In this document: positions 55,411-64,000 of the stretch, one piece after another | Numbering within the stretch: position 1 is the first letter of the stretch | Layout: the number at the start of each line of letters is the position of its first letter | Assembly: GCF_003352385.1 (NCBI RefSeq) | Contig: NZ_CP031243.1 | Coordinates: 62,001-126,000 of the forward strand | From: Haemophilus haemolyticus | Lineage (GTDB): Bacteria > Pseudomonadota > Gammaproteobacteria > Enterobacterales > Pasteurellaceae | DNA length: 64,000 nucleotides | Reading direction: 5' to 3' | Program-made: the position numbers and the translations under genes | Notes under the pieces: model-generated | What the model was told of the DNA's origin: nothing | The model's database searches: none | Seen by the model: the letters and a program-made list of their open reading frames with translations, nothing else

Positions 55411-56004
55411 TCAGTTTTTAGATTTTGGGAAAATCTCCTTGCCTAAAAGCCAAAGATACCGATCGAGTTCTTTTAAATTAAATCTTTCTAATTTATAAAA
55501 TCTTTGAAAATCTATCAAAACCTCTTTAAATTTTCTGTAATTTTTTAAATCTTTCCTTTTAAACGCTGAAAATTTATCTACTTTATTAAAATAGAGGAGA
55601 ACTTGCTCCACATAGCTATCATAAATTGGGAAAGCAATTGGATTATGATGACTACAATATTTAGTTGCAAAAGAGTAAAAATACTTCTCCTTACCACCAA
55701 TTGTTACTTCTCCTAATTCACGAACTAATTCAATATCACCAGATTTTAAACGTTTATCTAGATCTTTAATACCCAAAATATGCTTTGCAAGATGATGAAT
55801 AGCAAATATATTTGTACTATAAAAATCATTTAAGCATGATGTTTTCAATAAAATATCACTAATCTCAAGATTCTCAGGTAATAACTTTAGAAATAGTTTA
55901 TTTAACGCTTTTTCTTGTGAAATATATTTTTCAAGTTTTTTCCATCCTTTAAGATGTTTATTAACTTCTGAAACACTGGGTTTAGGGGGTAAATATTCTT
56001 CCAC
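55411..56004 (-). CDS. Uncharacterised 197-aa protein, accessory block
   Basis: I do not recognise it firmly. It is Lys/Leu-rich and predicted mostly helical. The block ATKYCSHHNPIAFPIYDSYV (about 119-138), followed by helices rich in K and F, recalls the helix-rich OGG-fold/HhH glycosylase-like orphan proteins found in defence or prophage regions, but no helix-hairpin-helix or catalytic Lys-Asp pair can be pinned down. Start is GTG with GGAG upstream. AT-rich codon use unlike the flanking ribosomal genes. It closes a block inserted between rpsQ and rplN. Confidence 0.6.
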   Translation of the reverse strand: MEEYLPPKPSVSEVNKHLKGWKKLEKYISQEKALNKLFLKLLPENLEISDILLKTSCLNDFYSTNIFAIHHLAKHILGIKDLDKRLKSGDIELVRELGEVTIGGKEKYFYSFATKYCSHHNPIAFPIYDSYVEQVLLYFNKVDKFSAFKRKDLKNYRKFKEVLIDFQRFYKLERFNLKELDRYLWLLGKEIFPKSKN

Positions 56005-56078
56005 ATTTTCTCCACTTTATAAAACTAATGTCTAACTCAATCTAATCGTAACCATAGATTTTATATACCATCAAGTCA

Positions 56079-57099
56079 TTACATCATGATTTCAGAATGA
56101 GGCAACGCAGCTTTTAATTTAGAGAATTCCGTTTCATTAAATTCAACAAGTTCATCATCAAAGTTCATTACTCGTCTTATATAAAGTTCTTTTAAATGAT
56201 TTAATTTACTAAGTTTATACAATTCATCAATATTTATTCTATTATAGGAAAGATCTAAACTTTCTAACTTATTAAATCTAACAATCGAATTAAACATAAC
56301 CTCGCTAATTAGGCCACTCCAATCTCTAAATGAAATAGATAAAATATAATTATTTAAGTAGAGTAAAGGCTCCAAATTATCAATCTCATAAACATTGTTA
56401 GGGATATTTATATTATCAAGCACTGGCTCTATAAAAGTATCATCTAACAAATATAATCCTGTTACATATTCTCCTAATAAGATTCCAAAAGTATCTCGAT
56501 CATATATATCTGCTTCTGTATCAAAATCATTTTCATCGTAAAACTCTATGATGCCAATCTCCTCTTCTTGATTAGGAAGATCATGTATTAATATATACTT
56601 CATTGTATCAGATAAATGGCACCACCAATCCCAATCTGCATCAGAAATAAACTCATTGTCAGCAATCTCATCTTCTGACATTTGGCTTATCTTTCCAATT
56701 TTTTGACCATTAATAAAGTTTATTAGAGCTTTGTTAAAGTCATTGCTGTTTTTCTCATTTTCGAATTCAAAACCAACTGATTTTGCTATTTCGTCTAATA
56801 TAGAGTTGAGATTGCGATGCATCACCGTTACATGTCCACTGACTTTTTCAATTAAAAACTCATCATACTCAGCATAGCCATCAGCGTCCTTTGAAAAATT
56901 AGAGTTTCCATTTATATGGGAAATAAGTCGGTAACTCAAACATTGAGGACTTTCCATTTTCCCATAGACAATACCCAATCTATTAAGAATTTCACGTAAT
57001 ATTTTAACTGTATCACGATATATTACTTTAACATCTTTGTCGCCTAATTCTATACGTAACTCATTATAAACTGCAAAATTTCTAATATTTTTATATCAT
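56079..57099 (-). pseudogene. Leucine-rich-repeat paralogue with frameshift at its start (accessory block)
   Basis: The long frame (299 codons from a TTG at 56978) continues open for 35 more codons upstream, reading KNIRNFAVYNELRIELGDKD and more, which aligns with the start of the next paralogue (SKQIRSCAIYKDLIIE). No ATG, GTG or TTG lies in that extension. One base after the second codon of an ATG at 57099 (behind TTGGAG) is extra: ATG ATA T AAA AAT ATT AGA. Removing that T restores a full protein of about 339 aa. The C-terminal third has leucine-rich repeats (LESLDLSYNRINIDELYKLS, LNHLKELYIRRVMNF). Either a pseudogene, or it starts at a rare codon. Confidence 0.65.
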
Positions 57100-57128
57100 A
57101 AACCAACTCCAATTTATTAGACAATAAA

Positions 57129-57172
57129 AATAGCCTATATATAATTAATATTTAAAGTTTATATAGGCTATA
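57129..57172 (-). terminator. Terminator between the LRR paralogues
   Basis: ATAGCCTATATA (57130-57141) and TATATAGGCTAT (57160-57171) form a perfect 12-bp stem; the minus strand continues into TTTTTATTG. Confidence 0.8.
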
Positions 57173-57258
57173 ATTAATTATACCAAGATGCAGAATAAAT
57201 ATTTAACTTACTATTTTATATAGTTTCATAAAATTCATATGCACGTAATAATACTTTA

Positions 57259-58122
57259 CTATGCAATAATCTCGCAATTTGGCAGCAATTCTTTAACTAC
57301 ATTTAATTCTTTATCCCCCAAGTAATCCTCTGTAAATGGGATTTTTACTTTCTCTAAATAGATTTTTTTAAGATTTTTAATATCCTTAAGTGAGTCTAAT
57401 GAATATAAAAATAGATCATTACCTGAAAGATCTAATTCTTCTAATTGAGGAATACTAGCAATCATTGATATTACATATCCTTGAACAATTATATCTTTAT
57501 CTCTAAGTGATAATGATGACAATTGCTTAATATGTGATAACTTGTCGAAATCATCTTCTACATCATAAACCTGCGGAATAATAAGAGAAGTAAGCGTTCC
57601 TTGGTTATATTTTCGTTCTGAATCATACTGACCAGTTAAATATTTACCTACATAGTAGCTAATGGTTGTATTTCTATCGTTAAGATCAACTGAAATAGAA
57701 ATATCTCTATTTTCAGTATCCAATTCAGGAATTAAATTACGATCAGCTTCAAGGAATTTATCTTTAAGATTCCATAATAGAACACACTTCATTACATAAG
57801 ATAAACTGCACCACCACTCCCAATCTTCATTAGAAATATTCCCAGTAGTATCTGTATCATTGATAAGTTCTTCTGGGAATTTATCCTCTGCTAATTTTGT
57901 CGTTTCTTTACGGGTATCAATTCCGTTGATGAAATTAATTAATCTATGACCAAAATAACGAGTATTCCACTCATCAGAATATTCAAAACCAAGATCTTCA
58001 GAAATTTCTCTTAACATGCTTCGTGTTTTTCTGTCACGACATCTGATAGTAACGGTATAATCTTCAGCAGATTCAATAATTAAATCTTTATAAATTGCAC
58101 AACTTCTAATTTGTTTAGACAT
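57259..58122 (-). CDS. Leucine-rich-repeat protein, accessory block
   Basis: A 287-aa protein without signal peptide or membrane segment. Residues 1-75 are a conserved N-terminal domain shared with the neighbouring paralogue (ending YFGHRLINFINGIDT). A central Trp-rich motif is ISNEDWEWWCSLSYVMKCVL (about 113-132). The C-terminal part has leucine-rich units: LSHIKQLSSLSLRDK, IPQLEELDLSGNDLFLYSLD, IKNLKKIYLEKVKIPF. Acidic and AT-rich. It starts 13 nt after the beta-repeat protein gene, so the two are probably cotranscribed. LRRs suggest a protein-binding role; function unknown. Confidence 0.75.
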   Translation of the reverse strand: MSKQIRSCAIYKDLIIESAEDYTVTIRCRDRKTRSMLREISEDLGFEYSDEWNTRYFGHRLINFINGIDTRKETTKLAEDKFPEELINDTDTTGNISNEDWEWWCSLSYVMKCVLLWNLKDKFLEADRNLIPELDTENRDISISVDLNDRNTTISYYVGKYLTGQYDSERKYNQGTLTSLIIPQVYDVEDDFDKLSHIKQLSSLSLRDKDIIVQGYVISMIASIPQLEELDLSGNDLFLYSLDSLKDIKNLKKIYLEKVKIPFTEDYLGDKELNVVKELLPNCEIIA

Positions 58123-58135
58123 AACTAGCCCCAGA

Positions 58136-58453
58136 TTACCAAAGTTTTAAAACAACTTGACCAAAGGCAACTAGGATAGGGTTACCATTTAGTTCATAGG
58201 TATTATTAGATGATGCGCTAACTTTAGGCTTAATTTTATCTCCATCTACAACCCAGATATCACCAGGGCGAACAACATATTTTGGCTTTAATTCTCGCCC
58301 ATCCCATACCCAGACATCTTTAGAAGTACCAATATATTTAGGTTTAATTTCTTTACCACTTAAAACCCAAACATCACTAGAACTACCACCCGATTTAGGT
58401 TTTAGCTCACGTCCATCGCAAGACCATTTACTCGATAATGAAATTTTTGGCAT
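58136..58453 (-). CDS. Small five-repeat beta protein (beta-flower-like), accessory block
   Basis: A 105-aa protein made of five tandem units of about 18-19 residues, each with W-x-x-(D/S)-G-(R/K)-(E/D)-(L/I)-K-P-K: SKWSCDGRELKPK, VWVLSGKEIKPK, VWVWDGRELKPK, IWVVDGDKIKPK, then TYELNGNPILVAF. This fits what is called a 5-fold beta-flower protein; the name is from memory of family descriptions. Start at ATG 58453 behind ACTGGAGAAG; a longer reading to 58585 runs through the upstream uptake-sequence terminator. First gene of the accessory block. Confidence 0.75.
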   Translation of the reverse strand: MPKISLSSKWSCDGRELKPKSGGSSSDVWVLSGKEIKPKYIGTSKDVWVWDGRELKPKYVVRPGDIWVVDGDKIKPKVSASSNNTYELNGNPILVAFGQVVLKLW

Positions 58454-58565
58454 AATCTTCTCCAGTACCATTATTAAAAATATTTTTATCAGTGTTTGTT
58501 TAGGTGTTATGTCAATAACACCTAAAAGAAGTATACTTCTTTGCGAAATTGACTTACTAAAAGAA

Positions 58566-58604
58566 AAAGTGCGGTTAAAATTCATTGAATTTTAACCGCA
58601 CTTT
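58566..58604. terminator. Uptake-sequence pair terminator upstream of the accessory block
   Basis: AAAGTGCGGTTAAAATTCA and TGAATTTTAACCGCACTTT form a near-perfect long stem. With the next hairpin it makes a double stop for the S10 operon. Confidence 0.88.
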
Positions 58605-58612
58605 AAAAACAA

Positions 58613-58643
58613 AAAAGCCAATAGACTCACACTATTGGCTTTT
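58613..58643 (-). terminator. S10 operon terminator after rpsQ
   Basis: AAAAGCCAATA/TATTGGCTTTT with a 9-nt loop, 23 nt after the rpsQ stop, with a minus-strand T-run. Confidence 0.88.
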
Positions 58644-58666
58644 ATTTTATTACTCTTTGTTATTAA

Positions 58667-58924
58667 TTAAGCAATAACTGCTTTCTCAACAACACGAACT
58701 AAAGTCCAAGATTTGGTTTTTGATAGAGGGCGACATTCGCGAATCTCTACGGTATCACCAACTTTGGCTTCATTGTTCTCATCGTGTACGTGTAATTTAG
58801 TTGTACGACGGATAAATTTACCATATAAAGGGTGTTTTACCTTACGTTCAATAGCAACAACGAAAGATTTTTCCATTTTGTCGCTAACAACTTTACCTTG
58901 TACGCTACGAATTTTATCAGTCAT
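58667..58924 (-). CDS. rpsQ: 30S ribosomal protein S17
   Basis: An 85-aa S17: [40 protein letters not shown] and [18 protein letters not shown]. Last S10-operon gene; its ATG overlaps the rpmC stop by 1 nt. Confidence 0.99.
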
Positions 58925-59114
58925 TACTCACCCGCCTTTTCGGTTAATACAGTTTTTACACGTGCAATATCACGACGCACTTGTTTAGCCTGATGGGTTT
59001 GTTGAAGCTGACCGGTGGCTGTCTGCATACGCAACTTGAATTGTTCACCTAAAAGGTTTACTAATTCAGCATTCAGCTCTTCAACACTTTTTGTACGTAA
59101 ATCTTGAGCTTTCA

Positions 59115-59115
<1 letters not shown>
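58924..59115 (-). CDS. rpmC: 50S ribosomal protein L29
   Basis: A 63-aa L29: [20 protein letters not shown] and [20 protein letters not shown]. Overlaps both neighbours by 1 nt, indicating tight translational coupling rplP-rpmC-rpsQ. Confidence 0.99.
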
Positions 59116-59525
<410 letters not shown>

Positions 59526-59538
59526 TTAGCGTTTCTCC

Positions 59539-60246
59539 TTACTTACGACCTTTACCGCGTGGAGCCTTTTTAGGCTTGTCGGCAGGTTGTTGTTCTGATT
59601 GCGCAACGGCAGCCATTCCACCAAGAATTTCACCTTTGAAGATCCACACTTTAACGCCGATTACGCCGTAAGTTGTGTGAGCTTCTGCAGTGTTATAATC
59701 GATGTCCGCACGAAGAGTATGTAGAGGTACGCGACCTTCACGATACCATTCTGAACGTGCGATTTCTGCACCACCTAAACGACCGCTAACCTCAACTTTG
59801 ATACCTTTAGCACCTAAACGCATAGCACTTTGTACCGCACGTTTCATTGCACGACGGAACATTACACGACGTTCTAATTGAGAAGCGATGCTATCTGCAA
59901 CTAATTTCGCATCTAATTCAGGTTTTTTCACTTCAGCAATGTTGATTTGAGCAGGAACGCCAGCGATTTTAGACACTGCGTTACGTAATTTTTCAACATC
60001 TTCGCCTTTTTTACCGATTACGATACCAGGACGAGCTGTGTGAATAGTTACACGAATACTTTTAGCTGGACGCTCAATAGTAATACGTGAAACTGAAGCA
60101 TTTGCTAATTCTTTATTTAAGAATTTGCGTACTTTGAAATCGCCTTCAAGATTGTCAGCGAAGTCTTGTGTATTCGCGAACCAAGTAGAGCTCCAAGGTT
60201 TAACAATACCTAGGCGAATACCATGTGGATGTACTTTTTGACCCAT
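59539..60246 (-). CDS. rpsC: 30S ribosomal protein S3
   Basis: A 235-aa S3 with a type II KH domain (about 38-107; [20 protein letters not shown]) and C-terminal domain ([20 protein letters not shown]). Lys-rich tail. 17 nt after rplV. Confidence 0.99.
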
Positions 60247-60263
60247 TGCTATTCCTCTACTTA

Positions 60264-60895
<632 letters not shown>

Positions 60896-60908
60896 TTAAT
60901 TTAATCTA

Positions 60909-61730
60909 TTATTTGCCACGACGACGTACGATATATTTATCAGTACGTTTGTTGTGACGAGTTTTCTTACCTTTGGTTTGAACGCCCCAAGGAGTTACTG
61001 GGTGTTTACCAAAGTTACGACCTTCACCACCACCGTGTGGGTGATCTACTGGGTTCATTGCTGTACCACGAACTGTAGGGCGAATACCTCTCCAGCGGTT
61101 AGCGCCAGCTTTACCCAATACGCGAAGCATATGTTCTGAGTTACCAACTTCACCGATTGTAGCAACACATTCAGCTAATACTTTACGCATTTCGCCTGAA
61201 CGTAAACGTAAAGTTACGTAGTTGCCTTCACGTGCGATGATTTGTACATAAGCACCAGCAGAACGAGCGATTTGACCGCCTTTACCTGGTTTTAATTCAA
61301 CGTTATGTACTGTTGAACCAACTGGGATATTACGCATTGGTAATGAGTTACCCACTTTAATTGGTGAGTTTACGCCAGCTTGGATTTGATCGCCTACTGA
61401 CAAACCTTTAGGTGCTAAGATATAACGGCGTTCACCATCTTTATAAAGCACTAAAGCAATGTTAGCAGAACGGTTTGGATCATATTCTAAACGCTCAACA
61501 ACCGCTGGGATGTCTAACTTGTTACGTTTGAAATCGATTAAACGGTAGTGTTGTTTGTGACCGCCACCAATGTGACGAGTAGTAATACGACCATAGTTGT
61601 TACGACCACCAGTTTTAGATTTAGTATCTAGAAGAGGTGCGTAAGGTTTACCCTTGTGTAATTCAGGGTTCACGATTTTAACAACGTGACGACGACCAGC
61701 GGAGGTCGGCTTACATTTAACGATAGCCAT
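60909..61730 (-). CDS. rplB: 50S ribosomal protein L2
   Basis: A 273-aa L2 at the peptidyl-transferase region: [40 protein letters not shown] and the conserved [15 protein letters not shown] near 222-236. 17 nt after rplW. Confidence 0.99.
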   Translation of the reverse strand: MAIVKCKPTSAGRRHVVKIVNPELHKGKPYAPLLDTKSKTGGRNNYGRITTRHIGGGHKQHYRLIDFKRNKLDIPAVVERLEYDPNRSANIALVLYKDGERRYILAPKGLSVGDQIQAGVNSPIKVGNSLPMRNIPVGSTVHNVELKPGKGGQIARSAGAYVQIIAREGNYVTLRLRSGEMRKVLAECVATIGEVGNSEHMLRVLGKAGANRWRGIRPTVRGTAMNPVDHPHGGGEGRNFGKHPVTPWGVQTKGKKTRHNKRTDKYIVRRRGK

Positions 61731-61747
61731 TCTCTAATTTCCTCCGA

Positions 61748-62047
61748 TTACTCTGCACTGTCCACGAAGTCCAAGTTTTGGCCTTCGGCTAAAGTTACAT
61801 AAGCTTTTTTCCAGTCGCTGCGACGACCCATTTTGCTACCACGGCGTTTAGTTTTACCTTTAACAACCACGGTACGAACAGAGTCAACTTTTACTTCAAA
61901 TAATTGAGCAACAGCAGCAGCAATTTCAGCTTTGTTCGCATCTAAAGCAACTTTAAGTACAACAGTGTTAGATTTTTCAGCATTGTTAGTTGCTTTTTCA
62001 GAGATGTGCGGTGCACGTAGCACGCTTAGCAAACGTTCTTGACTCAT
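61748..62047 (-). CDS. rplW: 50S ribosomal protein L23
   Basis: A 99-aa L23 at the tunnel exit, docking site for trigger factor and [23 protein letters not shown] and [20 protein letters not shown]. Overlaps rplD by 4 nt. Confidence 0.99.
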   Translation of the reverse strand: MSQERLLSVLRAPHISEKATNNAEKSNTVVLKVALDANKAEIAAAVAQLFEVKVDSVRTVVVKGKTKRRGSKMGRRSDWKKAYVTLAEGQNLDFVDSAE

Positions 62048-62646
62048 GCTAGGATCTCCTCAATTTGTTTCACAGCGTCAACAGTAACAATCACTTTATC
62101 GAAAGCGATTAAGCTAACTGGATCGATACCTTGAACATCACGTACATCAACTTTATATAAGTTACGTGCTGCTAAGAATAGATTTTCATCTAAACTTGCT
62201 GTGATAATTAATGCATCTTCAACTGCTAAATCTTTTAATTTTTGTACTAAAACTTTAGTTTTTGGTGCATCTAATTCGAATTTTTCAACAACAACCAAAC
62301 GGTCTTGACGAACTAATTCAGAAAGAATGCTTTTGATAGCACCACGGTACATTTTCTTGTTCACTTTTTGGCTGTGATCTTGTGGTTTAGCCGCGAAGGT
62401 TATACCACCAGAACGCCAGATTGGTGATTTAATATCACCAGCACGAGCACGACCTGTACCTTTTTGACGCCAAGGTTTTTTACCTGAACCAGACACTTCA
62501 GCACGAGTTTTTTGAGCACGAGTACCTTGACGCGCACCTGCTGCATAAGCAACAACAACTTGGTGGATCAACGCTTCGTTAAACTCACGTCCGAAGGTAG
62601 TTTCAGAAACAGTTAGTGCGTTTGCACCTACAACTTGTAATTCCAT
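62044..62646 (-). CDS. rplD: 50S ribosomal protein L4
   Basis: A 200-aa L4, also the autogenous repressor of the S10 operon acting on its leader in E. coli. [20 protein letters not shown] and [20 protein letters not shown] form the tunnel loop. 15 nt after rplC. Confidence 0.99.
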   Translation of the reverse strand: MELQVVGANALTVSETTFGREFNEALIHQVVVAYAAGARQGTRAQKTRAEVSGSGKKPWRQKGTGRARAGDIKSPIWRSGGITFAAKPQDHSQKVNKKMYRGAIKSILSELVRQDRLVVVEKFELDAPKTKVLVQKLKDLAVEDALIITASLDENLFLAARNLYKVDVRDVQGIDPVSLIAFDKVIVTVDAVKQIEEILA

Positions 62647-62661
62647 CTCTATCTCCTAGAC

Positions 62662-63288
62662 TTATGCTTTAACTGCTGGCTTAACGATAACATCGCCATT
62701 GATAGCACCAGGTACAGAACCTTTTACTAATAGCAATTTACGCTCAGCATCTACACGAACAACTTCAAGTGATTGAACAGTTACACGTTCAGCACCTAAA
62801 TGTCCTGCCATTTTTTTACCTTTAAACACACGACCTGGAGTTTGGTTTTGACCAATAGAACCAAGTACACGATGTGATAAAGAGTTACCATGAGTCGCAT
62901 CTTGAGTACGGAAGTTCCAACGTTTAACACCACCTTGGAAACCTTTACCTTTAGAAGTACCAGTAACATCTACTTTTTTAACATCTGCAAAGATGTCAAC
63001 ATTGATTTCTTGACCTAAAGTGAATTCTTCACCTTCAGTACGAAATTCCCATAAACCGCGACCAGCCTCAACACCTGCTTTCACGAAATGACCTGCTTCA
63101 GGTTTAGTTACACGATTCGCTTTTTTAGAACCAGTAGTAACTTGAACTGCAGTATAGCCATCGTTTTCAAGAGTTTTAACTTGAGTTACGCGGTTGGCTT
63201 CGATTTCGATAACGGTAACTGGTACAGAAACACCGTCTTCATTGAAGATACGGGTCATACCAACTTTACGACCGACTAAACCAATCAT
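62662..63288 (-). CDS. rplC: 50S ribosomal protein L3
   Basis: A 208-aa L3: [37 protein letters not shown] and the modified-Gln region [20 protein letters not shown]. 16 nt after rpsJ. Confidence 0.99.
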   Translation of the reverse strand: MIGLVGRKVGMTRIFNEDGVSVPVTVIEIEANRVTQVKTLENDGYTAVQVTTGSKKANRVTKPEAGHFVKAGVEAGRGLWEFRTEGEEFTLGQEINVDIFADVKKVDVTGTSKGKGFQGGVKRWNFRTQDATHGNSLSHRVLGSIGQNQTPGRVFKGKKMAGHLGAERVTVQSLEVVRVDAERKLLLVKGSVPGAINGDVIVKPAVKA

Positions 63289-63304
63289 TGTAATAACCTC
63301 TTAA

Positions 63305-63806
<502 letters not shown>

Positions 63807-63810
63807 GCAA

Positions 63811-63839
63811 ATACTACACAAAAGTTAAACAAATTGCAA
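63811..63839 (-). promoter_or_regulatory. S10 operon promoter
   Basis: On the minus strand, -35 TTGCAA (63839-63834), 17-nt spacer, -10 TAGTAT (63816-63811). Start expected near 63804. Confidence 0.8.
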
Positions 63840-63862
63840 GGGATTTATTCAAAGCAAATAAA

Positions 63863-63924
63863 AAGTGCGGTCATTTATCGCCATATTTTCTAATCGAAAA
63901 ATACCTAGAAAAATCACCGCACTT
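63863..63924. repeat. Inverted pair of uptake sequences upstream of S10
   Basis: AAGTGCGGT at 63863-63871 and ACCGCACTT at 63916-63924, separated by 44 nt. May end transcription of the gene entering from the right edge. Confidence 0.6.
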
Positions 63925-63936
63925 CACATATTAAAA

Positions 63937-64000
63937 TTACTGATGGTTATCTAATAGCGTGATATGTCGTTTTGCTACAATCCACGCACCAACATATCCC
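63937..64000 (-). CDS. 3' end of an unidentified gene (cut by the window edge)
   Basis: The last 20 codons plus stop read GYVGAWIVAKRHITLLDNHQ. The start of this peptide is hydrophobic, suggesting a membrane protein whose last helix ends here. Too short to identify. Confidence 0.4.
   Translation of the reverse strand, partial: GYVGAWIVAKRHITLLDNHQ

Overview
The window is chromosomal DNA of Haemophilus influenzae or a very close relative (for example H. haemolyticus). The evidence is about 45 copies of the Haemophilus DNA-uptake sequence core AAGTGCGGT (many paired as inverted repeats that act as terminators), an AT-rich base composition, and products such as XylR, ComM, RfaF and the S10/spc/alpha ribosomal operons that read as Pasteurellaceae proteins. 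Species and strain cannot be fixed from the sequence alone.

Layout. 0-9.4 kb: djlA, pyrE, rph, a SulP anion transporter, tRNA-Ser(GGA), an MFS transporter, a waaC-type heptosyltransferase with an EamA permease, a YcxB-like membrane protein and rfaF. 9.4-20.3 kb: the D-xylose locus, with xylR, an inserted nhaC-type antiporter and malY/patB-type aminotransferase, xylHGF on the minus strand and xylAB on the plus strand. xylH is broken by a deletion between short direct repeats, and a decayed copy of the xylF/xylA control region sits in front of the malY-like gene. 20.3-28.4 kb: hldD, a TlpA-like thioredoxin, deoC, comM (with a competence-type CRP-S site), ysxC, a VirK/YbjX protein, talB and aspA. 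28.4-28.9 kb: a scar of the urease operon, where only the last codons of ureH(D) and the first ten of ureA remain around what looks like an IS3-family end. 28.9-46.5 kb: groESL, ygfB-pepP, uspA, alaS, csrA, galU, argH, hslO, pckA, frr, dxr, then a TSUP exporter, an anaerobic sulfatase-maturase-like radical SAM enzyme and a Crp/Fnr-type regulator.

46.6-63.9 kb: the alpha, spc and S10 ribosomal-protein operons, all on the minus strand, with the S4-binding alpha leader, the S10 promoter and its hairpin-rich leader. Between rpsQ (end of S10) and rplN (start of spc) lies a 3-kb AT-rich accessory block of unknown function: a small protein of five beta-type repeats, two tandem leucine-rich-repeat paralogues (one with a frameshift next to its start codon) and a 197-aa orphan. 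This block is the best candidate for an undescribed system in the window. The last 63 bases hold the 3' end of an unidentified minus-strand gene.

Taken together, the strain looks urease-negative and probably impaired in high-affinity xylose import, with otherwise intact core metabolism, heptose/LPS assembly, competence (comM) and translation genes.
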